Below are positions 1-7,828 of a stretch of 64,000 nucleotides of DNA, one piece after another (the stretch's first letter is position 1; every line of letters begins with the position of its first letter). This DNA comes from JAMHWF01 sp964371405. GTDB taxonomy: Bacteria; Pseudomonadota; Gammaproteobacteria; Burkholderiales; Burkholderiaceae_C. The translations under genes and the position numbers were made by a program. Where the stretch lies: contig CAYJLV010000006.1 in assembly GCA_964371405.1 (NCBI GenBank), positions 62,001 to 126,000 of the forward strand. The letters run 5' to 3'. The notes beneath the pieces are model-generated. The model searched no databases and was not told the DNA's origin. It saw only the letters and a list, made by a program, of their open reading frames with translations.

Positions 1-215
1 CCAGCCGCGCCGAGGGCGTGCGCATCTATATCGGCGGCGAGAGCCGCGTCGTGCCGTTCGAGGAGCTGTCCGTCGTGGCGGCGCCCTACGAAGTCGACGG
101 CCAGGTCGTCGGCACCGTCGGCGTGATCGGCCCGACGCGCATGGCATACGACCGCATGATCCAGATCGTCGACATCACCTCGCGGCTGATCGGCAATGCG
201 CTGAGCCAGCGCTGA
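1..215 (+). CDS. hrcA: Heat-inducible transcription repressor HrcA, C-terminal end (partial)
   Basis: The window opens inside this gene; the frame is open from base 3 and stops at 213-215. The last ~70 residues carry the HrcA C-terminal pattern, with IYIGGES, the PYEVDGQVVGTVGVIGPTRM stretch and a closing helix ending in ALSQR. HrcA is the winged-helix repressor that binds CIRCE operators and controls groESL and often dnaKJ. The DNA-binding N-terminus and the promoter lie outside the window. A tRNA gene follows 33 bases downstream on the same strand. Confidence 0.9.
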   Translation, partial: SRAEGVRIYIGGESRVVPFEELSVVAAPYEVDGQVVGTVGVIGPTRMAYDRMIQIVDITSRLIGNALSQR

Positions 216-224
216 CGCGGCACC

Positions 225-230
225 TACAAT
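225..230 (+). promoter_or_regulatory. Probable -10 box of the tRNA promoter
   Basis: TACAAT matches the sigma-70 -10 consensus at five of six positions and ends 18 bases before the tRNA acceptor stem. That would allow a short 5' leader removed by RNase P. No convincing -35 hexamer stands at the usual spacing, so this rests on the -10 match and position alone. Confidence 0.45.
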
Positions 231-248
231 CGCACGTCGCTTTCCTGC

Positions 249-325
249 GGGCCGTTAGCTCAGTTGGTCAGAGCAGAGGACTCATAATCCTTTGGTCGCT
301 GGTTCGAGCCCAGCACGGCCTACCA
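249..325 (+). tRNA. tRNA with CAT anticodon (elongator Met or lysidine-modified Ile2)
   Basis: The 77-base sequence folds by eye into a full cloverleaf. The acceptor stem GGGCCGT pairs with ACGGCCT (one G-U at the top), the D arm begins GCTCAG, the anticodon loop CTCATAA puts CAT at 283-285, and the T arm is GCTGG-TTCGAGC-CCAGC. Discriminator A and an encoded CCA end the gene. A CAT anticodon fits initiator Met, elongator Met or tRNA-Ile2 (kIAU). The stem lacks the C1-A72 mismatch of initiators. C4-G69 and C5-G68, plus a T arm like E. coli tRNA-Ile2, lean toward Ile2, which TilS would modify; elongator Met is not excluded. Confidence 0.95.
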
Positions 326-393
326 AAATGCTTCCAGCTGCCAAGGGCAGCCCCCCGGCTGTACCGGGTCGAGGAAGGGCACCTGATGTCCGA

Positions 394-521
394 CCAAGTT
401 CCCATAATGCTGGCGATACGGCGAGCACCTGCGGCACGGTCGTCAGCATCGTGATCACGCTGAGCACGCGCAGGAATTTCTCCAGTCCGCTCGGCGCCGG
501 CGTCCCCGGCACGACGGTCAC
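394..521 (-). pseudogene. Possible remnant of a small PQ-loop-like membrane protein
   Basis: On the minus strand a GTG at 519-521 opens a frame with a hydrophobic stretch containing FLRVLSVITMLTTVPQVLAV. Its TVPQV core resembles the first helix of small SemiSWEET/PQ-loop proteins. After about residue 35 the similarity stops, and the frame runs into sequence antisense to the tRNA. No reading frame across 326-563 restores the rest of such a protein. I read it as a decayed fragment, but a chance hydrophobic frame in GC-rich DNA is a real alternative. Confidence 0.22.
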
Positions 522-563
522 GGCCGGTCAGTCGGCAGGCAGCATCGTCATCGCGGACCCGCT

Positions 564-794
564 TCACGCGGTGTGGCCCGGCGGCGGTGTCCGTGGCGTG
601 ACGAACCGCTCCACGACATCCGTCGATGCCGAGTCCGCGCGTGTCGCCGCCTTCGCACGCGCGGCCATGGGACGCTCGATCCGAATCTCCGTGGTATCGA
701 GGGGCATGAACACGGCGATCGGATCGCTCGCCGGAAACGTCATTTCCAGCGCGTCGTCAAGCGAGCTGTCGAGTCGGTCCGCGATGGCACTCAT
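564..794 (-). CDS. Small conserved acidic protein, function unknown
   Basis: A 76-residue protein with a good ribosome-binding site (AAGGATT) seven bases before its ATG. The N-terminal third contains LDDALEMTFPASDP, a signature I recognise from short uncharacterised proteobacterial proteins of the D-ALEETFPASDP type. The rest is charged and low in hydrophobic residues, with no membrane segment or signal peptide, so a soluble cytoplasmic protein is likely. It lies downstream of the DUF488 gene on the same strand with an 88-base gap. No biochemical role is known to me for this family. Confidence 0.7.
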   Translation of the reverse strand: MSAIADRLDSSLDDALEMTFPASDPIAVFMPLDTTEIRIERPMAARAKAATRADSASTDVVERFVTPRTPPPGHTA

Positions 795-882
795 GAGAAT
801 CCTTCGATCAAAGAGGCCTGAATTGGAAGCGGGCAGCCGCGGCAGATCGCCACATGAGCCTGATGAGCATCAGGAGTGCTGG

Positions 883-1263
883 TCAGGCTCGCGACTTTCG
901 ACCCAGAACGAGGTCTCGCAAGACGACCGCGTCGTTGTGCAACTCGTCGTGGGCCGAATAGACGAGCGTGACGGGGCCGGCGCGCGTCAGCTCGCGCAGC
1001 CGGCCGAATGCTTCGGGATTGCCTCGCACTTCCTCGGCATAGCGCCGCTGGAACTCCGGCCAGAGCGCCGGATCGTGGCCGAACCACTTGCGCAGCCCGG
1101 TGCTCGGGGCGATGTCCTTCAGCCACAGATCCACCGCGGCTTCGGCCTTGCTGACTCCGCGCGGCCACAGCCGGTCGATGAGGATGCGGGTGCCGTCGTT
1201 CGCAGAGGGGGGCTCGTAGGCCCGCTTCAGGCGGACGTTGCCGCTTTCGATCCTCGTGCTCAT
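883..1263 (-). CDS. DUF488 family protein (YeaO-like)
   Basis: A 126-residue soluble protein of the usual length for the YeaO branch of DUF488. Diagnostic stretches are RILIDRLWPRGVSK near residue 27, the WLKDIAPSTGLRKWFGHDP block, and TLVYSAHDELHNDAVVL toward the C-terminus. The family is widespread, but I know of no established reaction for this branch. No clear Shine-Dalgarno stands before the ATG at 1263. It lies 64 bases downstream of the Rieske/FAD reductase gene on the same strand, so co-transcription is possible. Confidence 0.88.
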   Translation of the reverse strand: MSTRIESGNVRLKRAYEPPSANDGTRILIDRLWPRGVSKAEAAVDLWLKDIAPSTGLRKWFGHDPALWPEFQRRYAEEVRGNPEAFGRLRELTRAGPVTLVYSAHDELHNDAVVLRDLVLGRKSRA

Positions 1264-1327
1264 CGTCGTCGCCGAATCCGATTCAGCTCGCTTCCCACAC
1301 CCGACTGCTTGATGAACGAAGTTTCAG

Positions 1328-2872
1328 TCATGCGCTCGCGGCGAGCGTGCGCTCGAACTCGGCTTCGCTGCGCAGGCCTTCGAGATCGCGGCGAACGACC
1401 GCCACCGCGAGCTTCCTGCCGCCGCGCCGATAGGTGATCCTGCAGTCGCGCGCTTCCAGCGTGCCGTCGATCTCGACCTGATCGAATCGTTCGGCGTGGC
1501 CGACATAGGCGAGGCTGAAGTCGTATTGTTCGGTCCAGAAGAACGGGACCATGTCGAACGGCTCGCGATATCCGAGCATGTTGCGCGCGGCGACCTGTCC
1601 CTGGCGCTCGGCCACGACCCAGTGCTCGACGCGGATCGGCTCGCCGCTGAGGCGATCGGGCCAGCGCGCAATGTCGCCGGCGGCCCAGATGCCGGCCACG
1701 CTCGTTGCCAGATGACGGTCGACGGTGACGCCGCGGTCGATCGCGAGGCCGGCCTGTTCGGCCAGCGCGAGCGCCGGACGCACGCCGATGCCGACGACGA
1801 CGAGGTCGGCTTGCAGCGTCTCGCCGCTGGCCAGCGTGACGCCGTGCGCGTCGATCGACACGGGCGTCGTGCCGAGATGGAACGTCACGCCGTGCGCCTC
1901 ATGCAGCGCGCGGATGTAAACGCCCGCTGCGGTGCCGAGCACCGGTTCCATCAGCACTGCTTCGCGTCCGACCACATCCACCTCGACGTTGCGCGCACGC
2001 AGCGACGCCGCGACCTCCAGGCCGATGAAGCTCGCGCCGATCACCACCGCACGGCGCGACTTCGCGGCCGCGGCGACGAGCGCGCGGCTGTCGGACCAGG
2101 TCCGCAAGCAGTGGACGTGGGGGAGGTCGCTGCCGGTCACACCGAGGCGCACCGGATCGGCGCCGGTCGCGAGCAGCAGCGCGTCGTAGCGATGGCGGCT
2201 GCCGTCTTCGAGCTCGACATCGCGGTTCTGGGTGTCGATGCTGGCGACGCGTGCATTCAGCTTCACGTCGATGCGTTGCTCGCCGTAGAACTCCGCCGAG
2301 CGCAACGGAATCCATTCTTCGGGCGCACTGCCGGCGAGATAGTTCTTCGAGAGGTTGGGGCGATCGCAGGGCAGCGAGTCGTCGGCGCTCAGCAGTGTGA
2401 TCGTGCCGGCGTACCGTTCGCGCCGCAGCATCTCGGCCGCGGCGTTGCCGGCCGCGCCGCCGCCGACGATGACGACGGCCTTCGGCAGGTTCGCCGCAAC
2501 CGGCGGCCGGGGGGATGCCGGCGCCGCGGTGTCGATCTTGTCGCCGACAAAGACGTTGCCGTTGCGCTGCTCGACCTGCCGGCACGACACCGGGTTCAAT
2601 GCGGGTGCGCGCAGCGCCTCGCCGGTGTGCAGGCTGAAGCAGGCGTGGTGCCAGGGACAGCGGATCGTGTCGCCGACGATCAGCCCTTCAGCGAGCGGCC
2701 CGCCGTAGTGTGTGCAGACCGCGCCGATCGCGAGCAGCTCGCTGCCGCGGCGCACCAGGATCGTCGGTTCGCCCTGCGCGTGGCCGAGGAGCGGCACGCC
2801 TTCGGCGAGTGTCGAGAGCGCGACGCCCGCGCACAGATCCGGTCCAGCGTGTTCGGTGGCGTCGTCGCTCAT
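1328..2872 (-). CDS. FAD-dependent NAD(P)H oxidoreductase with N-terminal Rieske domain (AIFM3-like)
   Basis: A 514-residue fusion. Residues ~12-110 form a Rieske [2Fe-2S] domain with ligands C53, H55, C72 and H75 (CTH...CPWHH). From ~130 a pyridine-nucleotide-disulfide reductase fold begins with VVIVGGGAAGNAA, followed by a second nucleotide-binding site (VVIGASFIGLEVA) and the FAD motif GIWAAGDIA. Such proteins pass electrons from NAD(P)H through FAD to an iron-sulfur acceptor; the partner here is unknown. I chose the ATG at 2872 because GAGGAAAG precedes it. The frame extends upstream, but that part is the broken cupredoxin gene, whose stop overlaps this start (ATGA). Confidence 0.88.
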   Translation of the reverse strand: MSDDATEHAGPDLCAGVALSTLAEGVPLLGHAQGEPTILVRRGSELLAIGAVCTHYGGPLAEGLIVGDTIRCPWHHACFSLHTGEALRAPALNPVSCRQVEQRNGNVFVGDKIDTAAPASPRPPVAANLPKAVVIVGGGAAGNAAAEMLRRERYAGTITLLSADDSLPCDRPNLSKNYLAGSAPEEWIPLRSAEFYGEQRIDVKLNARVASIDTQNRDVELEDGSRHRYDALLLATGADPVRLGVTGSDLPHVHCLRTWSDSRALVAAAAKSRRAVVIGASFIGLEVAASLRARNVEVDVVGREAVLMEPVLGTAAGVYIRALHEAHGVTFHLGTTPVSIDAHGVTLASGETLQADLVVVGIGVRPALALAEQAGLAIDRGVTVDRHLATSVAGIWAAGDIARWPDRLSGEPIRVEHWVVAERQGQVAARNMLGYREPFDMVPFFWTEQYDFSLAYVGHAERFDQVEIDGTLEARDCRITYRRGGRKLAVAVVRRDLEGLRSEAEFERTLAASA

Positions 2873-3089
2873 GGCTTTCCTCGCGAGTGGGGCGTCGGCT
2901 CTTGCACTCCCTGCGTTGCTTTCATGTTCGGATGAAAGGTGCAGGTATCGGCGTACTCGCCGGCATGGCGAGGCTTGTACTTCCACGAGGCACCGGCGGC
3001 GATGCTCTTCGAGTCGAACGCGCCGGCGCAGCGGCCCCGGCGGTGAACGCGGGCAGCGCCGCGGCGAGCACGGCTTCGATCGTGTTCAT
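2869..3089 (-). pseudogene. Cupredoxin remnant: signal peptide joined out of frame to the C-terminal copper site
   Basis: The ATG at 3089, preceded by TTGGGAGTT, starts a signal-peptide-like sequence (MNTIEAVLAAALPAFTAGAA). About 25 codons in, a different frame takes over and reads the end of a plastocyanin-type cupredoxin, with FDSKSIAAGASWKYKP and then CTFHPNMKAT carrying the Cys, His and Met copper ligands. The middle of the fold, including the first His ligand, is absent. The best reading is an internal deletion with a frameshift. The C-terminal frame still ends in an ATGA overlap with the Rieske/FAD reductase, showing the two were once co-translated. Confidence 0.7.
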
Positions 3090-3239
3090 GACGCAACTCC
3101 CAACTGTTGGTGAAACGGGGAGGACGAGGCCGCTTGTGCCGAACGGCGCGAGCGCGACCTTGCGAAATGATGGGGCAGATCGTGTACCCGAGTCGTCGGC
3201 GTGCTTGTACGTCGACCCGCGGTCGAGTTGTCGAAGATG

Positions 3240-3263
3240 CGTTGTGTAGCGCAGTACAGAACG
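3240..3263 (+). promoter_or_regulatory. Putative ModE operator overlapping the modA promoter
   Basis: CGTTGTGTA and TACAGAACG form a 9-bp inverted repeat matching at eight positions around a 6-base spacer. This is the layout of known ModE boxes (CG-T-TAnA arms with 6-8 bases between). A possible promoter, TTGTGT (3242) and TAGACT (3266) 18 bases apart, lies across it, so bound ModE would occlude RNA polymerase when molybdate is plentiful. The modA start is 55 bases downstream and modE is in the same operon. Confidence 0.6.
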
Positions 3264-3318
3264 GGTAGACTGTGCGGTATCGGCGCATGCTGCGCTGCCT
3301 CCTCCCGAGTCGATCGCC

Positions 3319-4071
3319 ATGCCTTGTCTCCTGGCCCGCTGCCTGTCTATGCTCTGTCTGGTTGCTGCCTGCGCGACGCATGCCGCCGAAGTGCAGGTCG
3401 CCGTCGCCGCCAACTTCTCTCGCCCGCTTGACGCCATCGCCCCCGGCTTCACCGCGGCGACGGGTCATACGCTGAAGATCTCGTCCGGCCCGACCGGCAA
3501 GTTCTATTCACAGATCGTCGCCGGCGCGCCGTTCGAGGTGCTGCTCGCCGCCGACGACGAGACGCCGAATAAGCTCATCGCCGGAGGTCACGGCGTCGCC
3601 GGCAGCAGCTTCACCTATGCGATCGGCGCGCTCGTGCTGTGGAGCGCGCAGCCGGGGCTCGTCGACGAGCAGGGCACGGTGCTCGCCGCAGGGCGGTTCC
3701 GGCATCTCGCGATCGCGAATCCGAAGACGGCGCCCTACGGCGCGGCGGCGATCGAAGTGCTGAAGGCGCGCGGCCTGCTCGATGCGCTGGCGCCGAAGCT
3801 GGTGACGGGCGAGAGCATCGCGCAGGCGTACCAGTTCGTCGCCACCGGCAATGCCGAGCTCGGCTTCGTCGCGCTGTCGCAGATCTCGCAGCCCGGCAAG
3901 CCGGCCGGCGGCTCGCACTGGCGCGTGCCGGCGAACCTGCATGCGCCGATCCGCCAGGACGCCGTGCTGCTCAAGACGGGCGAGTTGAATCCTGCGGCGA
4001 CGGCGCTTCTCGCCTACCTCAAGGGAGCGGAGGCGCGGCGCGTCATCGAGTCCTACGGCTACGGCCACTGA
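3319..4071 (+). CDS. modA: Molybdate ABC transporter substrate-binding protein
   Basis: A 250-residue periplasmic binding protein. A signal peptide occupies residues ~1-23 (MPCLLARCLSMLCLVAAC, cleavage near THAA-EV). The ModA signature follows: VAVAANFSRPLDAIAP, SSGPTGKFYSQIVAGAPFEV, and LAADDETPNKL with the small residues that contact the oxyanion. It captures molybdate or tungstate for ModB/ModC. First gene of modABCE; modB starts six bases after its stop. An internal ATG at residue 11 could also serve as start, since it leaves a workable but shorter signal peptide. Confidence 0.94.
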   Translation: MPCLLARCLSMLCLVAACATHAAEVQVAVAANFSRPLDAIAPGFTAATGHTLKISSGPTGKFYSQIVAGAPFEVLLAADDETPNKLIAGGHGVAGSSFTYAIGALVLWSAQPGLVDEQGTVLAAGRFRHLAIANPKTAPYGAAAIEVLKARGLLDALAPKLVTGESIAQAYQFVATGNAELGFVALSQISQPGKPAGGSHWRVPANLHAPIRQDAVLLKTGELNPAATALLAYLKGAEARRVIESYGYGH

Positions 4072-4077
4072 TCCGCC

Positions 4078-4764
4078 GTGGGTCCCGCCGAGTGGACCGC
4101 CGTGCGCCTGACGGCGCAGCTCGCCGCGGCGACGACGCTGCTGCTGTTGCTGATCGGCGCGCCGATCGCCTGGTGGCTGGCGCGCACGCACTCGCGCACG
4201 AAGCCGTTCTGGTCGGCGCTGGTGGCGATGCCTCTGGTGCTGCCGCCCACCGTGATCGGCTTCTACCTGCTGCTGCTGATGGGGCCGCACGGGGCGGTGG
4301 GGCAGTTGACCGAGGCGCTCGGCCTCGGGCGGCTGCCGTTCACCTTCGCCGGCCTGCTCGTCGCCTCGGTGATCTATTCGCTGCCCTTCGTCGTGCAGCC
4401 GCTGCAGCAGGCATTCGAGGCCGTCGCCGAATCGGCGCTGGAGGCCGCGGCGACGCTGCGTGCCAGCCCGCGGGACCGCTTCTTCAGCGTTGCGCTGCCG
4501 CTGGCGCGGCCGGGCCTGCTGACGGCCAGCGTGCTCGGCTTCGCGCACACCGTCGGCGAGTTCGGCGTCGTGCTGATGATCGGCGGCAACATCCCCGGCA
4601 GCACGCGCGTGCTGTCGGTGGCGATCTACGACCACGTCGAGGCGCTCGAGTTCGCGCAGGCGCACCGCCTCGCCGCCGGCATGGTCGCCTTCGCGCTGGT
4701 CGTGCTGGTGATGCTGTACGTCGTCAACCGCGCACCGCGCGATACCGCGGGGCGAGCGCGATGA
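4078..4764 (+). CDS. modB: Molybdate ABC transporter permease
   Basis: A 228-residue inner-membrane protein with about five hydrophobic helices, the usual ModB length. The GTG start at 4078 lies just after the modA stop. The ABC-permease coupling loop is visible as SALEAAATLRASPRDRFFSVALPLARPGLLT, with the EAA-type helix near residues 120-150, and the conserved VGEFGVVLMIGGNIPG follows. It forms the channel with ModC as ATPase. Its stop overlaps the modC ATG by four bases (ATGA), pointing to coupled translation. Confidence 0.94.
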   Translation: MGPAEWTAVRLTAQLAAATTLLLLLIGAPIAWWLARTHSRTKPFWSALVAMPLVLPPTVIGFYLLLLMGPHGAVGQLTEALGLGRLPFTFAGLLVASVIYSLPFVVQPLQQAFEAVAESALEAAATLRASPRDRFFSVALPLARPGLLTASVLGFAHTVGEFGVVLMIGGNIPGSTRVLSVAIYDHVEALEFAQAHRLAAGMVAFALVVLVMLYVVNRAPRDTAGRAR

Positions 4765-5837
4765 TCGAGGCGCAGTTCCGCCTCGCGCGGCGCGGCTTCG
4801 AGCTCGACGTCGCGCTCGCGCTGCCGGCGCGCGGCGTCACGGCGCTGTTCGGCCCGTCGGGCTGCGGCAAGACGACGGTGCTGCGCGCGATCGCCGGGCT
4901 GGAGCGCGCGCAAGGCCGCTTCGCGCTCGGCACGGAGGTCTGGCAGGACGACGCCACCGGCACCTGGGTGCCGACGCATCGCCGCGCCATCGGCTACGTG
5001 ATCCAGGACTCGGCGCTGTTCCCGCACCTCGACGTGCGCCGCAACCTCGACTACGGCCTGCGCCGCGTCGCCGCCGGCGAGCGCCGCATCGCGCTCGACC
5101 GCGTCGTCGAGCTGCTGGGCATCGGCGCGCTGATGGACCGGCGCACGCCCACGCTGTCGGGCGGCGAGCGCCAGCGCGTCGCGATCGCGCGCGCGCTGGC
5201 GACCAGCCCGCGCCTGCTGCTGCTCGACGAGCCGCTGGCGGCGCTCGACGCGCGCCGCAAGGCCGAGGTGCTGCCCTACCTCGACCGCCTGCACGACGAA
5301 CTGGCGCTGCCGATCGTCTACGTCAGCCATGCCGTCGATGAAGTCACGCGCCTGTCCGACCACCTGGTGATGATGGAGTCGGGCCGCGTGCTCGCGGCCG
5401 GCCCGCTGGGCGAGATGCTGGCGCGGCTCGACCTGCCGCTGCCGCTCGGCGAGGAGGCCGGTGTCGTGCTCGACGGCGTGGTCGCCGAGCGCGACGCGCA
5501 GTGGCAGCTTGCGCGCGTCGACATCGACGGCCCGGCCGCCGCGCTGTGGACGCGCGACCGCGGCTTCGCCTTGGGCCGCCGCGTGCGGCTGCGCGTGCTG
5601 GCGCGCGACGTGAGCCTGGCGCGCACGGCGCAGGTCGGCACCAGCATCGGCAACCAGTTGCTCGGCAGCGTGGAGGCGATCGCCGACGACGACCATCCCG
5701 CGCTCGCGCTGGTGCGCGTGCGCGTCGGCAGCGCGGCGCTGGTGGCGCGGTTGACGCGCCGCTCGGCGCACACACTGGCGCTGGCGCCCGGCGTGCCGGT
5801 GTGGGCGCAAGTCAAGACCGTGGCCCTGATGGAATAG
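4761..5837 (+). CDS. modC: Molybdate ABC transporter ATP-binding protein
   Basis: A 358-residue cytoplasmic ATPase. The ABC domain (~1-230) has Walker A GPSGCGKTT near residue 32, a Q-loop, the signature LSGGERQRVAIARAL and Walker B LLLLDEPLAALD. The C-terminal ~110 residues form the Mop/TOBE oxyanion-sensing domain typical of ModC. The frame is open far upstream, but the ATG at 4761, overlapping the modB stop, gives the family length and starts the domain correctly. It powers molybdate import, which supplies the molybdenum cofactor. Confidence 0.94.
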   Translation: MIEAQFRLARRGFELDVALALPARGVTALFGPSGCGKTTVLRAIAGLERAQGRFALGTEVWQDDATGTWVPTHRRAIGYVIQDSALFPHLDVRRNLDYGLRRVAAGERRIALDRVVELLGIGALMDRRTPTLSGGERQRVAIARALATSPRLLLLDEPLAALDARRKAEVLPYLDRLHDELALPIVYVSHAVDEVTRLSDHLVMMESGRVLAAGPLGEMLARLDLPLPLGEEAGVVLDGVVAERDAQWQLARVDIDGPAAALWTRDRGFALGRRVRLRVLARDVSLARTAQVGTSIGNQLLGSVEAIADDDHPALALVRVRVGSAALVARLTRRSAHTLALAPGVPVWAQVKTVALME

Positions 5838-5840
5838 CGC

Positions 5841-6638
5841 ATGCCCGCAAGCGAAGGCTCGCTGCTCAGCGCCGACCTGCGCCTCGCCGGGCGGCTCGAC
5901 GCGCGCTTCTTCGCGCTGCTCGAAGCGCTCGACGCCACCGGCTCGATCAACCGCGCCGCGCGCACCGCGGGGCTCAGCTACAAGGGCGCGTGGTTGCTGC
6001 TCGAGGCCGCCTGCAACCTGGCCAGCGAGCCGCTGCTCGAAACGAGCACCGGCGGCAGCGGCGGCGGCGGCACGCGCCTCACGCCGGCGGCGCGCGGCCT
6101 GCTCGACGCCTGGCGCGCCGTGCAGTCGGAGCACCGCGAATTCCTGCGCGCCCAGGAGGCGCGCCTCGCTCACCATCCGGCGCTCGCCGGCCTGCTCAGG
6201 AGGATGTCGATGAAGACCACCGCACGCAACCAGTACGCCGGCACCGTCAAGGCCATCGAGGTCGACCCGGTGTCGGCGCAGGTCACGATCGCGCTGCAAT
6301 CGGGTCTGGAGGCGACGGCGACGATGACGAGCACGGCCGCGCAGCGCCTCAAGCTCAAGAAGGGCAAGGAGGCGCTGGCGCTGATCAAGGCCTCGGCCGT
6401 CGTCCTCGTCACCGACTTCGCCGGCTGGCAGCTCTCGGCGCGCAACCAGTGGGCCGGCACCGTCTCGCGCATCGAGCGCGGTGCCGTGTCGTCGCTCGTC
6501 GTGCTGACGCTGCCCGGCGGCGCGACGATCACGGCCACCGTCACCAACGAAGGCGTCGAGGCGGCGGGTCTGAAGGTCGGCGTCGCGGCCACCGCCGTGT
6601 TCAAGGCCTATGCCGTGATGGTGGCCGCTCAGCCCTGA
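5841..6638 (+). CDS. modE: Molybdate-responsive transcriptional regulator ModE
   Basis: A 265-residue protein, close to E. coli ModE (262). Residues ~15-125 form the LysR-like winged helix (SINRAARTAGLSYKGAWLL; a Gly/Ser-rich wing turn at TGGSGGGGTRL). Two tandem Mop domains follow, each starting with the same kind of core (SARNQWAGTV and TARNQYAGTV), and together they bind molybdate in the dimer. Molybdate-bound ModE represses modABC, here probably through the inverted repeat at 3240-3263. It begins three bases after modC, so the operon autoregulates its own sensor. Confidence 0.93.
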   Translation: MPASEGSLLSADLRLAGRLDARFFALLEALDATGSINRAARTAGLSYKGAWLLLEAACNLASEPLLETSTGGSGGGGTRLTPAARGLLDAWRAVQSEHREFLRAQEARLAHHPALAGLLRRMSMKTTARNQYAGTVKAIEVDPVSAQVTIALQSGLEATATMTSTAAQRLKLKKGKEALALIKASAVVLVTDFAGWQLSARNQWAGTVSRIERGAVSSLVVLTLPGGATITATVTNEGVEAAGLKVGVAATAVFKAYAVMVAAQP

Positions 6639-6671
6639 AGTCCACGCCCGGCTCGGCGTCGCCGGCCGCGC

Positions 6672-7703
6672 TCAGCGCTGCAGCGCCGAGCGCAGCGAAC
6701 CGAAGCGCCGGCGGTACTGCGCCGGCGTCAGGTTCACGGCGCGGCGGAACAGCCGGCTGAAGTACGCCGCGTCTTCGTAGCCGACATCGCCCGCGATCGC
6801 TTCGAGCGGCTGCGTCGTCGTCTCCAGCAGGTGCTTGGCTTCCTCGATGCGCAGCGTGTGCACGTATTGCAGCGGGGGCATGCCGGTGGCTTGCCGGAAG
6901 CGCCGCTCGAACGAACGCTCGGCCAGCCCCGACAGGCGCGCCATTGCCGCCACCGGAGCGCGCTCCTGGTAGTGCTCGGCGATCCAGACCTGGCAGCGGC
7001 CGATCAGCGCGTCGTCGACCTGGCGCGAGCGCGCGAGCCGTGCGAACGGCTGCTGGCCGATGTGGTGCCAGTCGATCAGGCTCAGCCGCGCGACCTGCAT
7101 TGCCGCGTCGACGCCGGCGCAACGCGCGATCAGGTACAGCGCGAGGTCGAGCCACGACGTGCCGCCGCCAGCCATCACGAAGCGCTGGCCGTCACCGCTG
7201 GCGACGAGCGCGCGCTGTGGCTGCAGCTTCACGCGCGGGTGGCGCTGCTGCAGCGTATCGCAGTAGGCCCAGTGCGTCGTCGCCTCGTGGCCGTCGAGCA
7301 GGCCGGTCTCGGCGAGCAGCACGGCGCCGGAGCAGGCGGTGGCGAGCGTGGCGCCGCGCGCATGGCAGGCGCGCAGCCAGTCGAGCTCGGCAGCGAAGCG
7401 GCCGTCGAGCGCCTCGCCGGGCGCGATCAGCAACTCGGGCACGCAGACGATGTCGGCGTCGGCGGATTCGGCCAGCGTCGCCTGCGCATGGATCGGCACG
7501 CCGTTGCCGGAGACGAGCGGGCCGCGTTCCCGCGACACGACGACGGGCTCCATCAGCGGAGCGCCCGGCGTGCCGGCGACGATGAAGCCCCAGTCGCGCC
7601 CGGCGCTCATGAACAGGTCGTACATGCCGTAGACGACCGACGCCGTGCTCTCCGGCAGCGCGAGGATCGCCACCTTCGGAAGCCGCTCGTGTGTGCGTGT
7701 CAT
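6672..7703 (-). CDS. GlxA-family transcriptional regulator (DJ-1/PfpI domain plus AraC HTH)
   Basis: A 343-residue regulator. Residues ~8-190 form a DJ-1/PfpI (class I amidotransferase-like) domain, with VAILALPESTASVVYGMYD at the start and the nucleophile-elbow-like TACSGAVLLAETGLLDG. Residues ~225-335 form an AraC-type double helix-turn-helix (AAMARLSGLAERSFERRFRQ and IAGDVGYEDAAYFSRLFRR). I used the ATG at 7703; an upstream in-frame ATG at 7811 would add a basic, unlike tail. It is divergent from the homocysteine methyltransferase gene, a possible target. The ligand is unknown. It converges on modE with 33 bases between. Confidence 0.9.
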   Translation of the reverse strand: MTRTHERLPKVAILALPESTASVVYGMYDLFMSAGRDWGFIVAGTPGAPLMEPVVVSRERGPLVSGNGVPIHAQATLAESADADIVCVPELLIAPGEALDGRFAAELDWLRACHARGATLATACSGAVLLAETGLLDGHEATTHWAYCDTLQQRHPRVKLQPQRALVASGDGQRFVMAGGGTSWLDLALYLIARCAGVDAAMQVARLSLIDWHHIGQQPFARLARSRQVDDALIGRCQVWIAEHYQERAPVAAMARLSGLAERSFERRFRQATGMPPLQYVHTLRIEEAKHLLETTTQPLEAIAGDVGYEDAAYFSRLFRRAVNLTPAQYRRRFGSLRSALQR

Positions 7704-7828
7704 GGCTGATTCGTCAGGTTGCTTGCCGAAACGGCTGGGGCCGCCGGCGCGCCCGCGGCCTACCGTACGGGCGTCCCGGAATTGTGCGCGTGCACGCCGG
7801 CGATGACACACTCTTGAAGGGATTCGAA

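Noticed and set aside
3090..3318. A gene in the gap before modA
   Set aside because: Short frames on both strands lack ribosome-binding sites and family similarity; the space is explained by the broken cupredoxin leader and the modA promoter with its operator.
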